Assembly (NCBI GenBank): GCA_027924585.1
Contig: BSBM01000150.1
Span: 19,636,001-19,700,000 of the forward strand
From: Larix kaempferi
Lineage: Eukaryota > Streptophyta > Pinopsida > Pinales > Pinaceae
Length of the DNA: 64,000 nt
Direction of reading: 5' to 3'
In this document: positions 24,396 to 35,205 of the stretch, in pieces
Layout: the number at the start of each line of letters is the position of its first letter
Position numbering within the stretch: position 1 is the stretch's first letter
Translations under genes and position numbers: made by a program
The notes under the pieces: generated by a model
What the model was told of the DNA's origin: nothing
Database searches by the model: none
The model's input: only the letters and a program-made list of their open reading frames with translations

Positions 24396-24617
24396 ACACA
24401 TGATGGTGTTCTGGTGTTATCATTAAGTCAATGTTGCAATGTGACATCATTTTGGAAAAGTATGGCAAGTTTGTGAAACTTTGGAAATTGACAAAGTATG
24501 GAAAAAGTAGTCAAAACTGCTCTGAGAGAATGCCCTCCATAATTCATGGTTTTAGAAAAATGCACGCACCATCATATCATGCTATAGCTTGTTGAAGTGG
24601 CTATATAGTTATACATG

Positions 24618-24765
24618 ATTGCGGATTGCGGGAACTATTTGAGTAATGGATTTGCGACATGGGTTTCCGCAACCCGCAATTCGGATTGCAGATTGCGGAA
24701 AATTTGGTTTGTTTTTATTTTGAGTAGTAGTACCGCAACCCGCAATTGTGGATTGTAGGAACGTT
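24618..24765. repeat. GCGGATTGCGGG / CCCGCAATCCGC palindromic segment
   Basis: Several copies of CCCGCAAnCCGC and its complement occur within 150 bp, allowing hairpins such as CCCGCAATTGCGG. The same segment recurs at 25765-25862, 33890-33930 and 52130-52165, always inside the palindrome family. Confidence 0.8.
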
Positions 24766-25189
24766 GTATATATTTCAAAACAATTAAACCCTCGCAACTT
24801 GTCTTCCACATTCCCCAGATTAGATCTCAGCCGTCGACTTGTCTTAATCTTACGGCCCATAATTAAGACGACGAAATTAATAAATATGTTAATTTTGTTT
24901 ATGTTTCCTTTTATTATTTTTCATCTTCGAAAATTACCTGCTATGTGGATTTTACTGCCAAATCTGTTTCAAAAATTGCCAAATCTAGGTTCCAAAACCA
25001 TACTTTTTCTTTTGATATTGCCACTTTTGAAATTGGTTTTTGTGGTGTTCCGATATAATAATTATGATGATCATTTGAAGTGGTAAAAAATATACAAATT
25101 ATCAAATGAATCGGTGTCTGCATAATATGACGGTCATTTGAAGTTGAATTTCATTAACCGACACCCCATTTTGAATGAGGCTCGAGATA

Positions 25190-25750
25190 AATAAATGAAG
25201 GGTCAGCCGACCCTTCTTCTGCCCACTATTATTTTCATAATAGTTCTAGACTGCAAGAAGGGTGGTACAATCCTTCTTGTGTTCACCATTCTGGATACAG
25301 GTGAATTGTCGGATATTGGTGTTCACAATTATCTACTAAAAGAAGGGGCGGCTGATCCTTCTTCTCGGCAGTCGGAAGTCCAGAGAAATATTGTTTAGAT
25401 GTTATAACTTAGGTAATTTCCCGATCCCTACCATATACTGCGGAAGTCAGTTGTGGGGAATTGTCGTTCCAACCTTCGTAGATTTAATATTTTTTCATTT
25501 ATTTTTTAAATGAAGGATCGACCGACCCTTCTTGTGACGTTAGTATTTTTGTAGTCTTCACTATTCAGGATATAGATGAATTGACAACCTATACTTCATA
25601 GGTTGAATATTTGGATAATTCCCTCATAAATGAAGGGGCGTTTGACCCTTCTTCTGCCCAATATTATCTTCATACTAGTTCTAGATTGTAAGAATGGTCA
25701 TCCGATCCTTCTTGTGTTCACCAGTCTTGATACAGGTGAATTACTGGATA
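25190..25750 (+). repeat. Palindrome array, forward orientation, copy 2
   Basis: Same order of motifs and spacers as at 23660 (motifs at about 25197, 25257, 25342, 25512, 25633 and a degenerate sixth). The first and fifth motifs are about 435 bp apart. It is followed at 25765-25862 by the GCGGATTGCGG segment. Confidence 0.85.
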
Positions 25751-25862
25751 TTCAGATTTCATTCCCGCAACCCGCATTTGCGGATTGCGGGAAGATTATT
25801 GTAAATGTTTGCGTTCTGCATTTCCACAACCCGCAATGCGGATTGCGGGAACAGTTCGAATA

Positions 25863-26369
25863 ATGGATTTGTGATTCTCCTCTCAACATAGTTTGTCATT
25901 GCAGAGTCTTGATCAAATTCCTTGGTGGTATAGTGAAGAGGATCAATGGAGTTTTACGCATTCCAGGTTTTGCGTGTAACCTAGTATTATTAAGAAAACT
26001 TATTCATGTTCGTGTCAGGTTCCTTTTATCTAACAAAGGGTGTAAAATGGTCTAGTAATCTATGGTGTTTGCTAAGGGTGATTGTGTGGGAACTCTATTC
26101 GATGTTGATGCATGTATTGTTCAGTGTAATAGTTATTCAACTTCTACAGTGAACAAACAATCACTAGGATCTACAACCTCACAATTATAACTTGTACATA
26201 CCTCTAATGGTCATGAATTTTAGGTACCTAAACAATCCCTTGATTTAAAAATGAAGTTACCTACAAAGGTGAAAAGTCCAATGTCTAAACTATTCACTCA
26301 TTGTTTGAATAGCCAGTCAATCGGCTAAGTTATAACACATAAAAATGGTTTGTCTCGACTTCTGTTTTC
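25863..26369. other. Spacer between arrays, no gene seen
   Basis: About 500 bp between the forward and inverted palindrome arrays. No ORF with recognisable content and no further palindromes of the family are seen. Confidence 0.45.
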
Positions 26370-26790
26370 CGACAAGAAGGATCAACCGCCCCTTCTTTTC
26401 GTAGTTAATTATGAAAACATTCATCCAACAATTCAGATATATCCATAATGGAGAACACAAGAAGGGTCGACCAACCCTTCTTGTAGTGTCGAACTATTAT
26501 GAAAATAATATTGGGAATACGAAGTGTCGGCCAACCTTTCAATTACGAAACAATTTTCAAAATAGAACATCTTGGATGTTTTAACATATAAAAATTATTT
26601 CTCCTAACTTCTGTTTTCCGACAAGAAGGATCGACCGTCACTTCTTTTCGTAGTAAATTGTGAAAACCTTTATCCAACAATTCATCTATATCCATAATAG
26701 AGAACACAAGAAGGATTGACCGACCCTTCTTGCGGTGTCAAATTATTATGAAAAGAATATTAGGAATAAGAAGGGTCGGCCGACCCTTCA
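26370..26790 (-). repeat. Palindrome array, inverted orientation
   Basis: The unit appears as its reverse complement, with motifs near 26376, 26462, 26521, 26627, 26708 and 26770. The last (26770-26789) is a perfect 20-bp palindrome, GAAGGGTCGGCCGACCCTTC. Together with the forward arrays this makes kilobase-scale inverted repeats. Confidence 0.85.
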
Positions 26791-26823
26791 TTTACGAGGG
26801 AATTGTAACAATAGAAGACCTTG

Positions 26824-26847
26824 GAGAAAGAGCGGCCGCTCTTTCTC
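26824..26847. repeat. Perfect 24-bp palindrome with a NotI site
   Basis: Symmetric around GCGGCCGC, with arms GAGAAAGA and TCTTTCTC. Degenerate versions (GAGAAAGAG...CTCTTTCTC) occur at the same place relative to the array near 30455 and 35055, so it is a conserved part of the family. Confidence 0.9.
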
Positions 26848-26995
26848 TGAGACTATTTCCACTTGCCAACCAAGCCTTTGAAGCAAAACGCTTATAAATT
26901 TTGTTGTTTAAATGTTGATATCTAGTATCCTAAGGTGACACGTGGAACGATCATATTGTGACACGTGGCATATTTGATTTGGAAAATTGAGTATT
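26848..26995. repeat. Conserved terminal region with G-box motifs
   Basis: About 150 bp shared by three blocks (here, 30480-30580 and 35070-35200). It carries GACACGTGG at 26937-26945 and GACACGTGGC at 26960-26969, which are G-box/ABRE-like. At 35168 one GACACGTGGC remains; at 30550 it has decayed to GACATGTGGC. Whether these act as regulatory sites is not known. Confidence 0.65.
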
Positions 26996-27578
26996 AGAAA
27001 TATAGTTTAATTATAGTATTGACTCGTATAGAATATTTTCTCCTTTGAGCACCACTGAATCCATGCTACGTTTTACTCTCTATTAAACATTATGTTTTAA
27101 ATATGCTTGGGAGAACTGCAAGAGGAAGTGAATAATTATAGTAGCATTTGTGGTCTCACAGTATCACTGCCTCTCTAGCTGCCGGTACACCCTATTATCT
27201 TGGTCATTCACGTTGAATCATCTAGATACTTGCAATCATTGAGACCTATGGATTGGAAATATTGACACCTAAATCCTCCAAAAACAAAGGTATCGAAGGC
27301 AAAGACTGTGTTTTGAATATTTTGTGCCTATGTTTCATGTTCTAATCGGCCATCAAACCCAAATGGTTTCATGCACCCAGCTTATGAGATATTGAAAAAT
27401 ATAAATACCTGGCAATTGAAAAACTAGATTTATGGTTTGAATAATATAAATACTTGGAAATTGAAATGTTCTGTTACAAATTTAGATAGAAATATAAATA
27501 CTTGGAAATTGAAATGTTCTGTTATAGATTTATTATTAAGACATACAAATCAATAGAAGTTATTCTTGGTAATTGAAT

Positions 27579-27865
27579 TTACTTCGATCTTTCAACTTTT
27601 ACAGAGTTTGGGATCTTAATGCATTTCACGACTAGTACGAGCTTGAGCTCACAAACACAGACTCTTCTACTACAAGATTTATATTAAAAAAATTCTTACT
27701 AAGAAATAAAAATCAGTAGAAGTTATTCTGGGTTAAAACAGTGCAACTTCGCCGCATTACACAGAGATGAAATTTACTTCGATCTTTCACCTTTTACAGA
27801 GCTTGGGCTTTTAATACATTTCAGGACTACGAGATTGAGCTCAGAAACACTGACTCTACTATAGA
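27579..27865 (+). repeat. Direct repeat of about 100 bp, two copies 194 bp apart
   Basis: The sequence beginning AATTTACTTCGATCTTTCA occurs near 27579 and again near 27773 with moderate divergence, including the GAGCTCA-nAAACAC-GACTCT segment. Confidence 0.75.
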
Positions 27866-27884
27866 TAATTTACATAGACTTTAT

Positions 27885-27968
27885 TTTGTTTCAACTAGAA
27901 GCTAGTATACTTTATCTTTGCTTCAACTAGAAGCTATACTTGATCTTTGCTTCAACTAGAAGCTATGA
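27885..27968 (+). repeat. Tandem repeat of TTCAACTAGAAGCTA, three copies
   Basis: Three consecutive units of 27-30 bp containing TTTCAACTAGAAGCTA or GCTTCAACTAGAAGCTA. Confidence 0.85.
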
Positions 27969-28234
27969 GTAACATTAGCAAAAAATCTTGGTCTTGGGGA
28001 TTCGACAGTGCTCGAAATGCCCATATATCATGGTGTGGTGAGGATTTGTGAGGGAACTGCTGCCGAAATGTTCATATATCAGGAAGAGAGCGACCATAAG
28101 ACTCAAGTATTTCTGATAAAACAAAAAAGGAAACAGAACAGAGGCGGTAAAGAAGAGTGCCATGACTTCCCAAAGATTTCATTTTGTTGCGATACCAGGT
28201 GTACTTTAGTCATTATATAGTGAATTTGTGAATT

Positions 28235-28385
28235 GACATGGATGTTACGGATGGGGAAGGATAATTATGACAGTATGGCGGGATGGTGGTCATAGATATC
28301 ATCTGTACCAACTGTAGATTTTGCTAGAGTAATTGTACATGTATCATCCTAATCGATGCCTTGAGAAATGAATGTATGCTGACAT
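28235..28385 (-). repeat. Inverted copy of the repeat at 30.6 and 30.9 kb
   Basis: The reverse complement contains GATGATATCTATGACCACCAT and AATTACTC(T/C)AGCAAAAT-type segments also present at 30615-30770 and 30895-31050. It is therefore the left arm of a divergent inverted repeat of about 2.5 kb span enclosing palindrome block 2. Confidence 0.7.
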
Positions 28386-28689
28386 GGCGATGGTTTATAC
28401 GATGAAATTCTGAAATGGCGGTTATCCTGATGGTGCTAATAGTGAATGATGGCTTGTATCACGTGTGTGAAGAAAATAATCACATCATGCTTTAGTCAAA
28501 ATTATGACTTGTCACAAACACCAAGATCACCGCCATCATTTACCATTAGCGCCATCAGGACAAACATTTTTTATATGTTCTAACTAAGCTTGTGCAATAT
28601 TATTTTATATTCTGTTAATTGTAATGTTGTGATTTCTCTGTTATTTAATTCTATAGTATGTATGTTTGAAAAGAGAATACATAAAATCC

Positions 28690-28950
28690 TGAGAACTGTT
28701 TGGAAAGAAAGAACACATAAAATTTGAAGATTTTAATGCCCCTCAAAGGGATTTAGACTTTGAAAGCGTGAATTTAGACTTTGTAAGTGTGAATATCAAC
28801 CTTTCTAAAGTGAGAAAACGGGTTCTAAAAGTGGCAATATTGGCTTTGAAATGTGGGTTTTTCTATTCGAGTAGTGTGTTTTTTTACTACTTAAGAACCT
28901 TAAAATTGCAGTTTTTTTTTATAAAGCTATGAATTTCAATTGAAAATGTG
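28690..28950 (+). repeat. Dispersed repeat, partner at 32700-32950
   Basis: Shares GTGGCAATATTGGCTTTGAAA, then TTGCAGTTT...TATAAA(G/A)CTATGAA and GTGTGAATTT segments with 32700-32890. In both places it lies upstream of a palindrome block. Confidence 0.7.
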
Positions 28951-29744
28951 TGAATTTGAACACATAGCCAAATTTTTGTTCTTAATATGCAAAACAGAAC
29001 AACCTTTTTCTCATTTTGGCAGGTTTGTATTTCACCCGTGTGAACTCCAGAGGCAACTCTGATCCTATAAATAGATAGCCAGTTCATCACTTAGCCATGT
29101 GAGTTCAACACTTAGCCAGATTTTTGTTCTTTATATATAAAATACTTTTGTTCTTAATATGTAAAATGCTTTTGTTCTTAATATGTAAAATACAATCAGT
29201 TATATTTAGAAAGATATATTCATCATTTGACCATATTTCTCTATAAAATACTTCTCTATAATTATATTGAAGCATATAGATGGATTTATTCAGAAGGCTG
29301 TGCACAACTATTCATTACAAGAAGGAGAGCCTAGGAGCATGAATAGATTTCCCAGTATGGCTCCGTAAATTTAACAAGATGATGCAAAAAAATTTCCAAA
29401 ATTGATGTAAAAACTAATCCAAGCAGGGATCTCTTCTACAAAAAATTCTGTCGTTGAATAGAGGTTTCCTCAACAATTCTCATGTCCACAGAGGGGGATT
29501 CCTGGTAGTGGCTGCACTATGACATCCTGGCAGTGGCTGCACTGTGACATCCTAGCCATCTTCAAAATTTCATCTTTTATAAAATTCTCTATCCCCATAA
29601 GTTCAATCTGATTCCGTTCCAAATCATCAATTCTGGAGTCGTAACAGGTTAATTGTTTTATTTTAAATAGAAACATTCTTTCTTTTTGTTCGTTTAAATC
29701 GAAGCATTATTTCTTTTTTCTTTTTTTAAATAGAATGAAATATC

Positions 29745-30580
29745 ATAAAAGGGAGAACACAAGAAGGATCGATCGACCCTTCTTGCAGTGTTGAACTATT
29801 TTGAAAATAGTACTGGGAATAAGAAGGGTCGCTCGACCCTTTTGTAGTGTTGAACTATTATAAAAATAATATTGGGAATAAGATGGGTCAGCTGACCCTT
29901 CAATTACGAGGGAATTGTAAAAATAGAACACCTTGTAAGTTATAACATATAAAAATGGTTTCTGAGTAATTTTGTTTTTGATCCTTATTTTTTGACAAGA
30001 AGGATCGGCCACCCTTCTTTTCGTAGTTATTTGTGAAAACCTTTATCCAGAAATTCAGCTATATCCATAATGGAGAACATAAGAAGGATCGACCGACCCT
30101 TCTTGCAGTGTCAAACTATTATGAAAAGAATATTGGGAATAAGAACATGTATTAACTCCGAGGAGGTCACAGGTTCAAAACCAGCGGGGGGTAGGATTGC
30201 TCATTGGCCCGTTGTGACAAGGCTCGGAGGGTAGGCGACCCTTGGCATAGAGTCTCTCCCCTGGGATAAAGGGTCTTGGGACGTCTCGACTCTTGCTGAG
30301 TCACAAGTGTCTTGTATATCTGGCTTGCGGGCTGTTGGATATACCCTTGGGAGGTTGCTGTTCCCATGGTTTAAAAAAAAAGAATATTGGGAATAAGAAG
30401 GGTCGACCGAACTTTCATCTACGAGGGAATGGTGAAAATAGAACGCCTTAGAGAAAGAGAGGCCCAACGACCACTCTTTCTCTGAGAATATTTCTACTTG
30501 CCAACAAAGTCTTTGAAGGGAATGGAGACACATGGAACGCTTATATTGTGACATGTGGCATATTTGATTTTTAAAATTAG
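29745..30580 (-). mobile_element. Palindrome-rich repeat block 2 (inverted orientation)
   Basis: Inverted-orientation palindromes occur near 29762, 29823, 29883, 30000, 30082 and 30400, followed by the GAGAAAGAG...CTCTTTCTC terminal stem (30452-30484) and the G-box-like terminal region. A SINE-like insert (30146-30377) interrupts it. No protein is encoded. Confidence 0.75.
30146..30377 (+). mobile_element. SINE-like retroposon with 22-bp target duplication
   Basis: A 232-bp, unusually GC-rich insert sits inside palindrome block 2. A perfect 22-bp direct repeat (30124-30145 and 30378-30399) flanks it and the 3' end is an A run. It contains GGTTCAAAACC at 30172-30182, matching a pol III B box (GGTTCRAnnCC). 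The 5' end is only 26 bp upstream of the B box, so an A box is missing or the copy is 5'-truncated. The long duplication and poly(A) show LINE-type mobilisation; SINE identity is inferred from the B box and length. Confidence 0.75.
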
Positions 30581-30614
30581 TTTAAAGTTTTTTTAAACGA
30601 ATATTAATGGTACC

Positions 30615-31050
30615 AGGCACGTTGGCCATAGGATTTTCAATGAATCGATTGGAGTAATAAGTGTACGATTACTCCAACAAAATTTGTACTCGCTACGGAT
30701 GATATCTATGACCACCATGATCCCGCCATAGTTACTTTGATAATTACCATTGACCCCAACCAGAGACTTTGTTAGTGGCAAGACATAAACATTATATGGA
30801 CTAAAAGCATTATGAGATTATTCACACGAGTGATACAATCCATCATTTACGATGAATATTATTAAGCTTGTTGTAGGCCATTTAATGCGCTGGCAGCAGG
30901 CATGATGGCCCTTGGATTTTCAAGGAATCGATTGGAGTGATACGTGTATGATTACTCCAGCAAAATCTGTAGTCGCTACAGATGATATCTTTAACCACCA
31001 TGATCCTGCCATACTATGATAATTACCATTCCCCATCTGTCCCAGACTCC
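30615..31050 (+). repeat. Direct repeat of about 150 bp, two copies
   Basis: GGATTTTCAA(T/G)GAATCGATTGGAGT through GACCACCATGATCC(C/T)GCCATA appears at about 30630-30735 and 30912-31013, with a third copy inverted at 28235-28385. Confidence 0.8.
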
Positions 31051-31257
31051 CATCCCATTCAATCCATCAACATAGTGGCCACTCACTATATATAGGCTAA
31101 TCCATCAACACAGTGGCCACTCACAGCAAATTGAAATGGAATTTTTCACTTTGTTCGCCTTATATTCCTTGGGTATGCATGGATTTGTCATTATGTTCCT
31201 ACAACCAGGAGGGGACATAGGGAGATTAAGAAATGTTCTCATATAGGTAGATGGTAG

Positions 31258-31890
31258 ATGAAGAAACGTTCTCATATAATGGATCTAATGCACCATTTTC
31301 TTGTAGAGAAATTTGGGGAGATAATAGGTAGCTTGAAATCATTGAAGAATATTGATATCCATATTCCGAAGCCTCTTCCTCTTCTCAAATTATTGGAGCA
31401 ACTTCCTAACCTTGAAAGGCTACATATCCGCAAAAGGTTTTTCTCGGTAAGAAAGAATTTTTGTAGTCATTATTATACACACATCTAATTTAAGTGTTTG
31501 CTTATCATTTGCAAAGTATATTTCATTGGTTGAATGCCTTTGCTTCCACTAACTACGGTGTTAGGAACTAACCCATCCAAGCGGGATGCCCAGATCAACT
31601 GTGTTAGGAGCTAACATGTCCAAGTGGGATGCCCAGACCAACTGTTATGGTGCACTTGGCAATTTAGGAATAGTTTCTATGTTTTTATTGTGCATGATGA
31701 TATGTGTGCTCATGCGTTGGTTGCAATAAAACGATTATTTTTGCATTTGTTGGAAATGGTTTCTTTTTATGGCAACATGATAAACAATTATTTGTTTTCT
31801 ATGCAGGTATTCAAGAGAGATGCAATACCGCCGTGTCTAGGCTATCTTCGAATCTCTGTGCCTCTAGATCATGCTGTCAGCTTCTTCTAA
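31258..31890 (+). pseudogene. LRR-like gene remnant
   Basis: The frame at 31258-31449 encodes a segment with leucine-rich-repeat rhythm (SLKSLKNIDIHI, then LLKLLEQLPNLERLHIRK), followed by a plausible splice donor GTAAGAAA near 31450. A plausible acceptor (TTTCTATGCAG at about 31806) leads into a 28-codon frame ending VSFF and a stop at 31888. Further downstream (31950-32350) there are traces such as NLETFRLRRMKKW with stops. I infer a decayed NLR- or receptor-type LRR gene. No kinase, NB-ARC or TIR domain is visible. Confidence 0.3.
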
Positions 31891-32690
31891 CTGCGCATAA
31901 TTTGTTTCACTCATTTTAAAGATGCGCACCTCACCCATTTCCACTACATTTTATAGTCAATCCCATGACAGTCGGAAATCTCGAGACTTTCCGGCTCCGC
32001 AGAATGAAAAAATGGAATGTTATCAATCGTTTCTGTTTCTTCCTCGATGAATTTCACCTCACCAAAGTTTAGCTCACCAACTTAAGATAGTAGTATCAGA
32101 CTTAATAGATACTAAACTTGGTGATGATGTAGTATCAGAGCTCAATGATGTAGTATCAGACTTAACAGATAGTAAACTTGTTATCACCATCGCACATTTT
32201 TTGCACTATTCATCAACAAATAACTACATCTGGCCTGAAGAGCTTACCAGTCTTTGAAAGAATATTCCCTTTGTATCTGAAGGTGGGAAAATCATCAGGG
32301 TAGGAGGATTTCTAAAGTTTCTCGAGGCGCCTGCTTCCAAGAGTAACTAGGCCAAGTTAATGGGATGGAAATTGGAATCCTTGGATGACTATGGGATTTT
32401 CAACACTTTTTGTAGGTTACCTTATACTACCACCTTGTGCAGGAGGTATGATGTATTCAGTGAATGATTTGGTTTCATTCTTTCAAAGACACTTGCAACA
32501 GTCATCGAATGTTGTTTTAGTACATTCCTTCATGCCTGGAATGAGTCTAGTGCTTCTAAGTCTCCAAGTCGAAGCTCCAATAAAATTTTAGTCTTTTATT
32601 ACTCCTTCAAAGGAGATGATCTGATTAAGGATAAGGAGAATCTAAAACGTTCAGCGACTTTAAATTATTCTGAAGTTGAATTTAAAATAA
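31891..32690. other. Mostly unassigned; possible continuation of the LRR remnant
   Basis: Broken frames with occasional LRR-like phrases near 31960-32020. A tandem GTAGTATCAGA(C/G) pattern occurs near 32090-32165. No intact feature is seen. Confidence 0.35.
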
Positions 32691-32699
32691 AAAAATGCA

Positions 32700-32950
32700 A
32701 TTGCAAAGGACCTTCTGAAAGTGGCAATATTGGCTTTGAAAAGGGTGTTTTTCTATTGGAATAGCGTGTTGTTTTACTAATGAACCTTAAATTGCAGTTT
32801 GTTGTTATAAAACTATGAACTTCAATTCAAAAAGTGTGAATTTAAAGTAAACAAATGCAATTTCTGATTTGAAAAGTGTGAATTTCAAATCAAATAATGC
32901 AATTTTTTATTTGAAAATTGCAATTTTCATTTGTAAATGTTCTAAATTTT
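32700..32950 (+). repeat. Dispersed repeat, partner at 28690-28950
   Basis: See the partner entry. Here it ends about 70 bp before the minisatellite of block 3, so it may be an outer part of the palindrome family. Confidence 0.65.
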
Positions 32951-32999
32951 AAGGTGAGAAAATCAATGTCTAAAATATTTAAATCACTTTGAAGATGGG

Positions 33000-35205
33000 T
33001 CAAAACTTGCCTTTCTAAACTCCAAAATCAAGCAAAATCCGGTTCCAAAACTGCCAAATCCAGGTTCCAAAAGTGCCAAAACCAGATCCAAAAGTGACAA
33101 AACCGATTCCAAAATTGCCAAAATAGATTCCAAAAGTGCCAAATCAAGGTTCAAAAAGTGACAAAACCGGTTCCAAAAGTGCAAAATCCAGTTCTGAAAG
33201 TGACCAAACTGGTTCCAAAACTGCAAAATCTGTTTCCAAAGTGCCAAAATCCAGGTTCCAAAACCATACTTTTTCTTTTGAACGAGGCTCGGCGTAAATG
33301 AATGAAGGGGTGGCCGACCCTTCTTCTGCCTACTATTATTTTCATAATAGTTCTAGACTGCAACATGGGTGGTTCGACCCTTCTTGTGTTCACCATTCTA
33401 GATACAGGTGAGTTGTAGTATATTGGTGTTCACAATTATCTACTAAAAGAAGGGGCGACCGATCCTTCTTATCAGCAGTCGGAAGTTGGGACAAATATTG
33501 TTTACATGTTATATCATAGGCAATATCCCGATCGCCGCCACATACTGCGGAAGTTGGTAGTGGGGAAATGTTGTCCCAACCTTCGTAGATTAATTGTATT
33601 TCATTTCTCTTTTAATTGAAGGGTCGGCCGACCCTTCTTGTGCTTAGTATTTTTGCAGTCTTCACCATTCAGGATATACATGAATTGACAGCCTATACTT
33701 CGTAGGTTGAATATTTCCACAATTCCCTCATAAATGAAGGGGCGGCCGGCCTTTCTTCTGCCCAATATTAATTTCATACTAGTTTCAGACTACCAGAAGG
33801 GTCGACCAACCCTTCTTGTGATTTATATTTTTCCATTCTTGACCATTCTTGATTGTAGAAACTTTGGTTTGTTTTTATTTCTAGTTGTAGTCCCGCAACC
33901 CACAATTGCGGATTGCGGGAACGTTGTATATATTTCCAAACAATTAAAACCCCACAAATAGTCTTCCGCATTCCCCAGATTAGATCTCAGCCGTCGACTT
34001 GTCTTAATCTTACGGCCCAGATTTAACCCGACGGAATTAATAAATATGTTGATTTTGTTTCCGTTTCCTTTTATTATATTTCATCTTTGAAAATTACCTG
34101 CTATGTGGATTTTACTACGAGTTTTTTTCCAGGGGTCGTTTTTGCCATTTTTTCCAGCTTTAATGAAGGGTCGACCGACCTTTCTTGTGCTTAGTATTTT
34201 TGCAGTCTTCACCATTCAGGATATACATGAATTGACAGCATATACTTCGTAGGTTGAATATTTGCACAATTCCCTCATAAATGAGTTGGGAGGAACTATT
34301 GCTCGAGAATGGGGCAGCTCCCCAGTTACAGACAGAGCAGAGAGAATGGGGAAGCTCCCTAGTAGACATGGAGCTCCCCAGTAGACACGGAGTAGAGAGA
34401 ATGGGGCTGCTTTGAATGCGTAGAGGGCCGAGGTACTAGAGTTGTAGCCAGCTAGCCAGTGAAGGGACCTGCTAGCAGTGCAAGAGCGGCACAACATAAT
34501 GGCCAAGATTAATTACTAAGAAGTACAGGGTATAGGGTATATTATAACAAGCATTAAAATTTCTGAGGGGAAATGTAAATTCATGGACGTCAAATAGAAC
34601 AATTCAGCGATATCCATAATGGAGAACACAAGAAGGATCGACCAACCCTACTTGCAGTGTGGAAATATTATGAAAAGAATATTGGTAATCACAAGGGTCG
34701 ACCGACCCTTCTTCCAGTGTCAAACTAATATGAAAATAATACGGGGAATAGGAAGGGTCGGCCGACCCTTCAATTACAAGGGAATTGTAAAAATAGAACA
34801 CCTTGGAAGTTATATCATATAAAAATGGTTTTTCCCGACTTCCGTTTTACGGCAAGAAGGATCTGCCGCCCCTTCTTTCCATAGTTAATTGTCAAAACCT
34901 TTATCCATCAATTCAGCTATAGCCATAATGGATAATACAAGAAGGATCGACTGACCCTTCTTGCAGTGTCAAACTATTATGAAAATAATATTGGGAATAA
35001 GAAGGGTCAACCGACCCTTCATTTAGGAGGGAATTGTAACAATAGAACACCTTGGAGAAAGAGCAACCACTCTTTCTCTAAGAATATTTCCACTTGCCAA
35101 CAAAGTCTTTAAAGAAAAACGTCTACAAATTTCGTTGTTAAAATGTTGATATTTAGTATCCTAGGGTGACACGTGGCATATTTGATTTGGCACATTGAGT
35201 ATAGC
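33000..35205. mobile_element. Palindrome-rich repeat block 3
   Basis: Order: 21-bp minisatellite (33025-33262), forward palindrome array (33300-33840), GCGGATTGCGG segment (33890-33930), a single forward motif at 34163, about 300 bp of unrelated GC-richer DNA (34280-34500), inverted palindrome array (34630-35020), terminal stem (about 35053-35080) and G-box region ending near 35180. Perfect 20-bp palindromes lie at 33618-33637 and 34752-34771. The forward and inverted arrays give a foldback of about 1.8 kb. No ORF of recognisable function lies inside. Confidence 0.7.
33025..33262. repeat. 21-bp minisatellite, second array
   Basis: About 11 units of the same CCGGTTCCAAAAGTGCCAAAA-type repeat as at 23.3 kb. 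It starts with the same flank (CTCCAAAATCAAGCAAAATCC), so the two arrays are copies of one ancestral segment. Confidence 0.85.

Larger units (their letters stand above)
23230..26995. mobile_element. Palindrome-rich repeat block 1
   Basis: A composite repeat, described in parts below: a 21-bp minisatellite, two plus-oriented arrays of 20-26 bp palindromes, palindromic GCGGATTGCGG segments, an inverted palindrome array, a 24-bp NotI-site palindrome and a G-box-bearing terminal region. The same parts recur in the same order in blocks at 29.7-30.6, 33.0-35.2 and 50.3-52.8 kb. The right end (CACGTGGCATATTTG near 26965-26977) is shared with 30.55 and 35.17 kb and may be an element terminus. I see no transposase. 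Foldback or other non-autonomous DNA element is an inference. Confidence 0.6.
26996..29744. other. No gene; several local repeats
   Basis: No supported coding region. Local repeats include near-duplicate segments around 27450-27530, a tandem 22-bp unit (TTTTGTTCTTAATATGTAAAA) at about 29118-29193 and a duplicated 24-bp unit around GGCAGTGGCTGCACT at 29505-29553. Other repeats are listed separately. The open frame at 28008-28220 has no recognisable content. Confidence 0.45.

Noticed and set aside
23663-25863. Repeated 60-78 codon frames beginning MKGR..LLLP, also at 33734, 51903 and 52558
   Set aside because: They recur because the underlying palindrome unit recurs; the palindromes themselves encode the repeated phrases. 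They end at different places and show no start context or domain.
23660-26850. CRISPR-like array suggested by regularly spaced palindromes
   Set aside because: Spacers are conserved between arrays rather than unique, there are no cas genes and the setting is a plant nuclear genome.
28008-28220. Open frame of 70 codons and its antisense
   Set aside because: No domain and frames on both strands.
30146-30377. A functional tRNA gene suggested by the B box
   Set aside because: No cloverleaf can be formed, an A box is missing and the unit has a poly(A) and target duplication.
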